Source: Elusimicrobiota bacterium
GTDB lineage: Bacteria; Elusimicrobiota; Elusimicrobia; UBA1565; UBA9628
Length of the DNA: 26,804 nt
Assembly (NCBI GenBank): GCA_016194625.1
Contig: JACQBB010000050.1
Coordinates: 1-26,804, forward strand
Direction of reading: 5' to 3'
Below the pieces are notes generated by a model. The model ran no database searches. It was not told the origin of the DNA and saw only the letters and a list, made by a program, of their open reading frames with translations. The first letter of the stretch is position 1. Every line of letters starts with the position of its first letter. Below, piece by piece: positions 1-7,500 of the stretch. A program made the translations under genes and the position numbers.

Positions 1-93
1 GAGAAGCTCGTCGGCGTGCCGATCTCGATCGTCTCCGTCGGGCAGAGCCGCGAGCAGACCATCGTCCGCGACGCGAGGCGTCTCTGGAATTGA
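1..93 (+). CDS. purA: Adenylosuccinate synthetase, C-terminal end (partial)
   Basis: The window opens inside a gene whose last 30 codons end at TGA 91-93. The residues include GVPISIVSVG followed by SREQTIV, which matches the usual end of adenylosuccinate synthetase (GVP-x-x-x-VS-x-G-x-x-R-x-x-TI). That enzyme joins IMP and aspartate using GTP in the cytoplasm, the first committed step of AMP synthesis. The active site lies upstream of the window, so only the C-terminal signature can be judged. Seven residues follow the TIV motif, a short ordinary tail. It is a housekeeping gene and probably not functionally linked to the genes downstream, which have their own promoter at 133-160. No U-rich intrinsic terminator is visible after its stop. 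Confidence 0.85.
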   Translation, partial: EKLVGVPISIVSVGQSREQTIVRDARRLWN

Positions 94-116
94 ATTTCTC
101 GACGACGAATGGACTC

Positions 117-137
117 GTCAAGACCGTGGGTCTTGAC
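117..137. promoter_or_regulatory. Perfect inverted repeat overlapping the -35 box (candidate operator)
   Basis: GTCAAGACC at 117-125 and GGTCTTGAC at 129-137 are exact reverse complements separated by GTG. The right arm contains the first five bases of the -35 hexamer TTGACA (133-138). A dyad in this place is typical of a repressor or regulator site that would block RNA polymerase. As RNA transcribed from purA it could also fold into a 9-bp hairpin, but AAACUGCG follows rather than a U run, so an intrinsic terminator is less likely. The binding protein is unknown. Confidence 0.55.
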
Positions 138-160
138 AAACTGCGCGCGCCTGCTATACT
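133..160 (+). promoter_or_regulatory. Sigma70-type promoter with extended -10
   Basis: The -35 box is a consensus TTGACA at 133-138. The -10 box is TATACT at 155-160, 16 bp away, preceded by TGC (152-154), an extended -10 element. The predicted start of transcription is near 167, a few bases before the riboswitch aptamer begins. The combination of near-consensus boxes in a GC-rich background, directly ahead of a structured leader, makes this the best promoter in the window. Confidence 0.85.
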
Positions 161-172
161 CCGGATGTCGGA

Positions 173-266
173 CGTTGGAGCGACAAACCGGCAAACCGAC
201 CGCGAGGTCGGGGCGCAAAGCGAAGGGCCTCGGGCGAACGAGGTCGCCTGGCTACCGAAACCAATG
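173..266 (+). promoter_or_regulatory. Cyclic di-GMP-I (GEMM-I) riboswitch aptamer
   Basis: This leader RNA matches the GEMM-I class, which binds cyclic di-GMP. The outer helix pairs 173-178 (CGTTGG) with 261-266 (CCAATG), including one G-U. The conserved GGCAAACC lies at 190-197, and CCGACC (196-201) pairs with GGTCGG (206-211) around a GCGA tetraloop of the GNRA class. The conserved CGCAAAGC follows at 214-221, with G191-C221 and C192-G220 closing that arm. The third arm pairs AGG (224-226) with CCT (247-249) and CCTCG (228-232) with CGAGG (239-243). The 3' signature GGCTACCGA spans 250-258. The base equivalent to G20 of the Vibrio Vc2 aptamer is G (190) and that equivalent to A47 is A (217), favouring c-di-GMP over the cGAMP-sensing subclass, which carries A at position 20. 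It sits just after the promoter at 133-160. Confidence 0.9.
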
Positions 267-294
267 ATGCTGAAAGGCATTCGACTGCGATTTC

Positions 295-361
295 GCCCGG
301 CCTCAACTCGCCATCGACGGGATAGAGGGGTTCGATGGTTGGTGGGGCCGGGCCTGTTTTT
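295..361 (+). terminator. Intrinsic terminator / riboswitch expression platform
   Basis: GCCCGGCCTCA (295-305) pairs with TGGGGCCGGGC (343-353), 11 bp with one G-U. Inside it, CCATCGA (311-317) pairs perfectly with TCGATGG (332-338). Three bases later comes TTTTT (357-361). A long GC-rich stem followed by a U run, 28 bases after a c-di-GMP-I aptamer, is the standard arrangement of a transcription-terminating switch. The purine-rich AGAGGGG (324-330) lies in the apical loop, and the candidate start codons at 339 and 342 fall at or in the 3' side of the hairpin, so translation could be affected too. I did not find a convincing antiterminator pairing, so whether ligand turns expression on or off is open. 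Confidence 0.65.
324..330 (+). promoter_or_regulatory. Candidate ribosome binding site for the small ORF
   Basis: AGAGGGG ends 8 bases before TTG 339 and 11 before GTG 342, both in the frame with strong GC3 bias. It lies only 4 bases from ATG 335, which opens a different, non-coding-looking frame. No comparable purine-rich site precedes the in-frame ATGs at 264 and 267. The site sits in the apical loop of the 295-353 hairpin. Confidence 0.45.
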
Positions 362-824
362 GGTCCTGGCGCTGCTGACCGGGGTCGCGAAGGCCGAGAC
401 CGCGGTCGGCCTGGACGCCCGGGGCGTCGACCCGATGACCGCGGTGGACGACCGTCAGGGCCTGGACGTCCGCGACGAGCTCGGCCGCCCCGTGACGGCG
501 CAGGCCGTGCTGCGGGACATGAAGGCCGCGACCGTCACCCGCGCCGCCGAGGCCGCCTACGCCTCGACCCTGCCGAAGGCCCGCCTGATCCTGCCCGCGC
601 TGGAACTGGCGTCCGGCTTGGGCCTGCGCTTGGTCCAGTTCGCCGTCTCCCTGTCGTCCGCGCTGGCGACCGCGTCCTTGCCCGGGTCCGCCCCGAAGAT
701 CGCCCTGCTCCTGATCCTCCTGGCCGCGGCCGTCTCCGCCGCGGCCTCCGCCGCCGCCCGCCCCTGCCCGTGTCCGCTCTCGTTGCGCGCCGGCCGCTGC
801 TGTCCCGAAGTCCTCCGCTGTTAA
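339..824 (+). CDS. Small exported/membrane protein with Cys-rich tail, unknown function
   Basis: I do not recognise this 161-residue protein. The frame is supported by almost exclusive G or C at third codon positions from about 340 to the TAA at 822-824. The N-terminus is hydrophobic (LFLVLALLTG) and ends in VAKA-ET, a good signal peptidase I site. The mature part starts with an acidic region (GLDARGVD, VDDRQGLDVRDELG), continues through an Ala/Leu-rich stretch, and has a second hydrophobic run (IALLLILLAAAV) near residue 130. A tail with five cysteines (PCPCP, GRCCP, final Cys) ends it. The start is uncertain: TTG 339 or GTG 342 fit the purine-rich site at 324-330 but leave no positive n-region. 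ATG 264 or 267 would add an Arg-rich n-region, but codons there have A/T third positions and overlap the riboswitch. It is the first gene behind the c-di-GMP switch. Confidence 0.6.
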   Translation: MVGPGLFLVLALLTGVAKAETAVGLDARGVDPMTAVDDRQGLDVRDELGRPVTAQAVLRDMKAATVTRAAEAAYASTLPKARLILPALELASGLGLRLVQFAVSLSSALATASLPGSAPKIALLLILLAAAVSAAASAAARPCPCPLSLRAGRCCPEVLRC

Positions 825-838
825 ACCCCGCCTCCACC

Positions 839-861
839 CCCTTCTTCCTTCGGAAGAAGGG
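839..861 (+). terminator. 10-bp hairpin in the 825-958 gap, weak terminator or RNA-stability element
   Basis: CCCTTCTTCC (839-848) pairs exactly with GGAAGAAGGG (852-861) around a TTC loop, 15 bases after the stop of the small ORF. Only two T residues follow, so it is a poor rho-independent terminator. It could reduce read-through into the downstream genes, protect an RNA 3' end, or mark a processing point. The rest of the 825-958 gap shows no clear promoter. Confidence 0.5.
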
Positions 862-949
862 TTCCCCATAGAGTCCTCGACGTCTGTCGTCGCGGCCCGG
901 TCCCGGTTCATCATTCCGTAACCCGGCCGTTCTCGGATACCGTCACACT

Positions 950-953
950 GGAG
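950..953 (+). promoter_or_regulatory. Ribosome binding site for the HEAT-repeat gene
   Basis: GGAG ends 5 bases before ATG 959, a normal distance, and supports that start over later ATGs, which are in other frames. Confidence 0.6.
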
Positions 954-958
954 TCTCG

Positions 959-1588
959 ATGCTTTTCTCGGGGTGTGCCGTGCCCTTCCAATACGCGCGC
1001 GCGCGATGCGGAACGTTGCTTTTGGCGGCGTCCTTCCTGGCGTGCGCCTTTTCTTATACGCGCGCGCAGGCGCCCGCCGCCGCCGACCCCGTCGCCGCGC
1101 TGCGAGAGCGGATCGTGGCGAGGGACGCTTCGGCCAAGTCCGGCGTGCTGGCCGCGGCGGCCGCGGAGGGCGTCGCCCCGCGCCGTGCCGCCCTGGTCGC
1201 GCTGCTCGGCAACCTGCCCGCGGGCCGCCTGACGCTGTCGGACGTCCGCCCGTTCCTGGCGGACCCGGACGCGGGAGTGCGCAACGAGGCCGTGACCGTG
1301 TGCGGACGCGTCGGCGGCGCCGCCGCCGCCCGCGCGCTGGAGGGCGTGCTCCGGTCCGATCCGGTCGAATCCGTGCGCCTCAACGCGGCGCTCTGGCTGG
1401 GGGGCCTGCGCGACGCCGCCTCGGCCGCGCCGCTGGGCGACGCGCTGGCGGCGGACGCCGACCCCAACGTCCGCGCCGCGGCGGTCCACGCCCTGCGCCG
1501 CCTGGGCGGGCCGGGCGCGCGGACGCAGCTGGGGCGGGCCAAGGCCGAGAAGGACCGCCGCGTGCGGAAGGCGCTGGACGGGAAATAA
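959..1588 (+). CDS. Exported HEAT-repeat protein
   Basis: This 209-residue protein starts at ATG 959 behind GGAG (950-953). Residues 1-37 form a long signal peptide with a hydrophobic core (GTLLLAASFLACAF) and a likely cut after RAQA. FLAC inside the core is only a weak lipobox because Phe is at -3. From about residue 45 the protein is helical and Ala-rich. Three or more HEAT-type repeats are visible, with the hallmark D-x-x-VR pattern: DPDAGVRNEAV, DPVESVRLNAA and DPNVRAAAVHALRRLG. Such repeats make a curved helical scaffold for protein binding; no catalytic motif is seen. The tail is basic (KAEKDRRVRKALDGK). The stop at 1586-1588 is 3 bases before the giant gene's start, so the two are very likely co-transcribed and possibly translationally coupled. 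A role as a periplasmic partner of the giant protein is inference from position only. Confidence 0.85.
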   Translation: MLFSGCAVPFQYARARCGTLLLAASFLACAFSYTRAQAPAAADPVAALRERIVARDASAKSGVLAAAAAEGVAPRRAALVALLGNLPAGRLTLSDVRPFLADPDAGVRNEAVTVCGRVGGAAAARALEGVLRSDPVESVRLNAALWLGGLRDAASAAPLGDALAADADPNVRAAAVHALRRLGGPGARTQLGRAKAEKDRRVRKALDGK

Positions 1589-1591
1589 GCG

Positions 1592-4500
1592 ATGAACGAG
1601 AGGGCGAACTCGACGCGCGGTTGCCGGGGGGTCTTGGGGGCCCTTCTGGCGGCCGCGTTGTCGCTGTGCGCCCTGCCGGCGGCCGCCGACCCCACCCCGC
1701 AGGTCATCAGCGCCGTCGCGATCACGGCCTACTCCAGCCACCGCCAGGTCTTCCGCAACCAGTACGGCTACTGGGTGTTCTTCGCCACGGGCAGCGGCAC
1801 GGGTTCCGTCCCCGTCTGGACGTTCTCGCAGACCGGCGAGGAGGGCACTTGGAGCGCCCTCCAGCCGATCTTCTCCGGCACCGGTCAGAGCGGCTTCTCC
1901 AACCAGGTCGCCGCCTGGTACCACGCGCCGCTGAACAAGATCTACGTGGCCGTCGCCGACGCCAACAACGTCCAGGGCGTCCCGGCCGGCGGCACCATCC
2001 ATTTCCGTTCGGGCGTCCTGCTGTCGACCGGCGTGGCCTGGAACCAGGGCACGCATCGACAACCTCCTGTGCAACAGCGGAGTCTCCGACCGCGTCAGCG
2101 GCCCGATCAACGTCCTGGTCCCCTACGTCAATCCGGACGCTAACCACCTCGTTTGGGCCGCCGGCCACTACAGCGACGGCAACACCGAGGGCCTGTGGGG
2201 GCTGAGTTCGGAGGACGACAACAACACGGGCAGCGTCGCCAACTACGAGACGACCCAGCGCACCTCGGGCAGCACGTACGGCCTCAACGGCGGCTCGGCG
2301 TGGCTGGACAACAAGAACCTGTCGATCACGGTCGACTCGGGCGGGAACACGCACATCGTCTGGGTGGACAACAACGCCGGCGGCAACACCAACTTCGGCC
2401 GGATCCAATACATGCGCATCCCCGTCAACGGCGGCGCGGCGACCGGGACGCACGTCGTGATCGCCGCCAACAGCCGCACGCCGTCGATCGGCGTCGCGTT
2501 GAGCTCGAGCAGCGGCCTGGGCGACCGGCTGTACCTGGCCTACGTGGACGACGTCTCGGGCAACCAGCTCTTCACCAGCGCCGCGACGACGGCCGCGCTG
2601 ACGACCGACTGGGCGCCGGCGACGACCCTGGACCCCGGCGCCGGCAACGTGAACCCGATCATGGGCTACTCGACGGCGCGGCCTTTCCCGCTGCCGCTGA
2701 TCTACAACGACGGCACGGCCATCAACTACTACGCGATCCGCACTTCGACCTGGCCCGCGCCGACCGTGAGCGCGGTCACCGCTCAGCCCGCCAATCCCCA
2801 CCTCTCCACCGCGACCTTCGATTTCCTGGTCACCGGCACCGGCTTCCAGAAGTACAACGGCTTCGTGCCGTCCGTGGTCGTCTACTCCGGCCCCGGCGCC
2901 GGGAATTACTCGCCGCAGACCGACGTGAACGTGGCGAGCATCACCTACATCAGCAACACCCAGATCCGGGCCACCGTCCGCTTGAGCAGCTCCGCCTTCT
3001 TCGGGGGCGGCCCCTATCACGTCAAGGTGGTCAATCCGGACGGCAACGACAACGGCGGCCCCACCTCCGTCTTCTTCGACAACGCCTACACCGTCCCGCT
3101 CCATACCGTCGGGAGCGCGGTGGAGACCGTCGCCAACATCCACCGCACGACCAACACCTACGAGCTGACCGTCGCCGGGACCAACTTCCAGACCTGGGCC
3201 GGGGTGCCGCAGGCGCAGGTCTCTCTATTGAAGGGCGGACTCGCGACCGGCGAGGTCACGGTCACCTCGACGACGTACGTCGGTCCGGCGACCCTGCGCG
3301 TGAGCATCCACCTCAACGCCGTGACGACTCCCGCGACTTACGACGTCAAGGTCGTCAACGCCGACGGCCGTTCGGTGACGCTCGCCGGCGCCTACACGGT
3401 CCCGGCGCCCTCCTTGACCAACGCCTGGGTCGTGGGGACAAGCACGAACTCGGCCGGCATCGAGCCGGCGATCCCTGAAGGGACCGCGCGCCCGACCCGC
3501 CAGCTCCAGGTCACCGGGTCGGAGTTCTTCGATTGGACGGTCAAGCGGGCCTCGATCACGGTCTCGGGCGGCGGCGTCACGGTGACCAGCGTCACCTACA
3601 CCGGCCCGACCACCTTCGTGGCCAACCTGACCGTCACCACGAGCGCGGCCGCCGGCATCAAGGACGTCCAGGTCGTCAACCCGGACGGCCAATCCTCGTC
3701 GGTCCTGGTCTCGACCTTCATCGTGACGGTGCCCGCCGCCGGGGTCACCAGCCCGTCGGCGTTCTATACGGTCGGCGGCGTCAACTATTCGAGCGGCGTG
3801 GCGGTGTTCACGGGGACCGCGTCCTTCGCTCCCGGAGGCGTGTACACCGCGTTGAACCCCACCCAGATCCGCATCACGCGCTTGTCGGACGGGTTCGTCT
3901 GGGACGGCGCCTCTTTCTCGGACCCGACGGCGGGCTTCCCGTCGCCCCAATCGGAGAACCAGTGGCGCGACGCCGACGCGGCCGGGACGACCCCGTGGAG
4001 CTATACGGCCTTCACGAACACGTGCGTGCCGATCTCCAACACGAACTGCCAGGTCAACGGCCAGACCTACCGGATCGAGACGCGCGCGCGGACTCAGAAC
4101 AACGGCTGGGCGATGCCGAGCACGCCGATGGACTACTACGTGGACAAGTCGTCGCCGGAGATCGCGGGCATCACCAGCCCGCTCGGCGGCTCGGTCGTCG
4201 CGACCCAGAACTCCGTGAGCTTCAACGCCAGCGACGCGGGGGCGAAGATCGGGAAGATCGAACTCTTCATCGCCGACACGAACAACACGCCCGCGACCGG
4301 CGACGATTTCTATTGGACCGGGTCCTCGTGGAGCGCCGTCCCCGGCGCGATCTGGCTCACGACCGACACCGCGGGCACCCCGATCATGCAGTTCAGCCCG
4401 TCGATCTCTCCGGTCTCCCTGTCGCTGACGGGCTTCACCTCGATCAAGGTCCCGACCTGGACGGACGGGACCAAATACCGCCTCTCCGTGCGGGCGACGG

Positions 4501-7500
4501 ACGGCCTGGGCCTGGTCAGCGACCCGACGCAGAGCGAGATCTCCTTTATATACGACACCACCCCGCCGTCCGCGGCGCTCGTCTCGCCCTCGATGAGCGC
4601 TTTGGTCGGCAATCCGAACTGGCTCAACGGCATCCCGAGCATCTCGGGGACGGTGTCCGACAACGTGACCGACGCGCTGAACGTCCGCACGATCTGGCTG
4701 CGCGTCCGTCAGGCCGAGAACAACTCCTACTTGCGTCCGACCTTCGGGTCGTTCACGACCAACGCCCAGCAGTTCGAGGTCGGCATCACGACGAACTGGG
4801 TCCCCGTGAGCGTGACCGGCAACTCCTGGCTGCTCGACACGACGATCGTGAAATGGCAGCAGTCCTACAACTACCGCGTCGAGATGTACGCGCAGGACGG
4901 GGCGGGCAACCTGTACGGATCGGCGGGCGCCCCCGCGTTCATCGGGTATTCGCGCTTCGACAGCAATCCGCCGACCTCGGTCCGCGATTTCCCGACGAAC
5001 ACGGCGACTCCGAACGCGTTCGGTCATCCCGCGACGGGCACCGCCGACTCCCTGTCGTCGCTGTTCGGCCGCGCCGCGGACGGCGTCGGCGAGTCGGGCA
5101 TGGCGCGCGAGGAGTACCAGCTGCAGGACGCGAACACCGGCGCTTGGTGGTTCTCCACGACCACCGCGCCGGGCACCAACACCTACGGCAACACTCCCCT
5201 GCCGGGCTTCTTCACGCTGACCGTCGGCCAGGTCCCGCCGTGGAACGTCGGCGGGACGACGACCACGGTCCAGTGGCAGGTCTGGCAGACCACGGGAATC
5301 CCGTTCGACTCGTCCAACGGGCATTCCTTCCAGTACATCACCCGAGCGGTGGACGTGGCCGGCAACTACGAGCTGGTCTATTCGACGGTGAACTTCATCT
5401 ACGACTCGGCCGCGCCGGCGAGCGCGGTGACTTATCCGACCCCGGGCCAGACCTACTCCCAGCAGCTGACGGTGGTCTCGGGCACCACGCTCGACCAGCC
5501 TCAGCCGTTCAACGCGGGCGTGTTCCAGACCTCGCTGGGGATCCGGCGTCTGTCCGACGGCCTGTGGTGGACCTCCTCCGGCTGGCAGGCGGCGCGCGCG
5601 GACGTCAGTCAGCCCGCGGTCACGCTGAACACCGCCGTCAGCCCCAACCAGTGGTCGTACACCCTGCCCGCCGGCTTCTGGACCACGATCGGCACCGCCG
5701 AGCGGTTCGAGCTGTACGCGTGGGCGGGCGACAACGTCCAGAACGAGGTGGTCTCGTCCACCCCGTCGGCGGAGAACGTCGAGTCGTCCGCGACCTTGAA
5801 GGCGGCGTTCGACTACGACGTGGTCCCGCCGTCCTCGACCGTGGTCTCGCCGACCGACCAGATCTGGTACTCGAACGTCGCGCCGACGAACCTGCCGACC
5901 TTGAGCGGCACCGCCGTGGACAACCCTTCGTACGCGGTCCCGAACGTCAGCTCGGCCGACGCGGCCGGCATGTCCACCGTCGGCGTCGAGATCCGCGACG
6001 AGAACACCTGCCCGACCTGCCAGTATTGGAACGAGGGCACGCACGTCTGGCAGACGACGCCGCTGTACAACCTGACGACCCTGCTCATCAACACGGTGTC
6101 GACCTGGACCCTGCCGACGACGAACCTGGCGCCGACGCTGACCAGCGGCCACGTCTACCGCGTGCGCTCGCACGGCCGCGACGCGGCGACGGACGTCAAC
6201 GGCAACCCCAACGGCACGTATGAGTCGCCGCCCGACATCGTGCAGGCCCAGCAGACCGGCCCGCCGTACATCGACGCGCACTTCTTCTTCTGGGACGCGA
6301 CGCCGCCGACCGCCGGCATCACCGCTCCGACCAACGGGTCGGCGGTGAACGGCGTGTCCGCCGTCGCGGGCACCGCGGCGGACGCTCCCGCGGGGTTCAA
6401 CTCGGGGATCGGCAAGACCTTCGTCGCGATCTGTCAGGACGACGGCGGGGGCAACGCGAACCTGGGCGCCTGCTTGAGCGACGTCACCGGCGCGGGCTCG
6501 TTCAGCGGAGCGCCGGTCTATTTCGAGGCGACGGGCGGGGCGAGCTGGTCGCTGAACACCTCGGCGGTCGGCGCGTGGGTCACCAACAACTACTACCACG
6601 TCCTGGCGGTCTCGTCGGACACGGTGAACAACCGGGGCACGGCGGGCGTCGGCGTGAACGGGACCGACCATATCCGCTTCCAGTACACCGGGGGCGCGGC
6701 CAACGGACGCTTCCAGGCTCCGCTGTCGGCGACCTTCTGGTACAAGCCGGCGACGCTGGCGGTGATCTCGGGCACGACGCAGGGCAACACCGGCGTCCAG
6801 CTGCAGATCTCGAACAACGACGACTCGCTCTTCTACACCGGGTCGACCTGGACCGCGACCGCGAACTTCTGGTTCCCTCAGGGCGGCGTGATCTCGCTCA
6901 CGGGCGGCAACTGGAACTACGGGTTCGCCGGGTCCTGGGCGACGAACCGCAACATCACCGTGAACATGCGGGTCTGCAACGGCTCCGGCGGCTCGTGCAG
7001 CGGCACGCTCGACACGCAGACCATCGTCATGGACTCGTCGGCGCCCGTCGTCGCGGTCACCAACCCGTCGGCCAGCTACCACAAGTTCGGCCAGCTGCCG
7101 ACCGTCTCGGCGAACGTCACCGATCCCACGGCGCCGACGCAGACGACCAGCTTGAACTCCTCGTCCGTCCACTTCCACGTGGTCCGGCAGAAGGACCTGT
7201 ATGAGTGGTCGGTCCCGCTGTCGACCTTCGTCGCCCCGCCGGGCACCGACCTGACCGCGACCGCCGGCGGCGGCGCGCTGTTCACCTACACGACGACGTA
7301 CCTGACGAGCGGCGGCATGTTCGAGGACGGCTACCAGTACCGCGTCATCGGCTACGCCGACGACCAGCCGACGAACTCGGGCACCGGACAGAGCGGTCTT
7401 TTCCGTTGGGACGTCTCCGTCCCCACGGCCGCGATGACCGTGCCCATCGGCGGCGTCATCTTGAACACCCTGCCGACCGTCTCGGGCACCGCCGCCGACC

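Noticed and set aside
117..140. Intrinsic terminator for purA
   Set aside because: The hairpin is good, but AAACUGCG follows instead of a U run, and the right arm is used by the -35 box; an operator reading was preferred.
335..871. ATG 335 frame behind the AGAGGGG site
   Set aside because: Spacing is only 4 bases and the product is Arg/Gly/Pro-rich; third-position GC bias supports the other register.
907..940. Possible second promoter (TTCATC ... GGATAC) before the HEAT gene
   Set aside because: Boxes are poor matches and spacing is 22 bp, or 15 bp with another weak -35.
2041..2060. Programmed +1 frameshifting
   Set aside because: No known slippery motif, in-frame stop at the shift, or stimulatory structure was seen; an indel is simpler, though not excluded.
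973..2205. 410-residue plus-strand ORF overlapping the HEAT gene
   Set aside because: Arg/Pro/Gly-rich off-frame translation; the frame from 959 has a signal peptide and HEAT repeats.
911..3143. Minus-strand ORFs at 911-2110 and 1722-3143
   Set aside because: They lie opposite the HEAT gene and the giant gene's N-terminus and have shadow-like composition.
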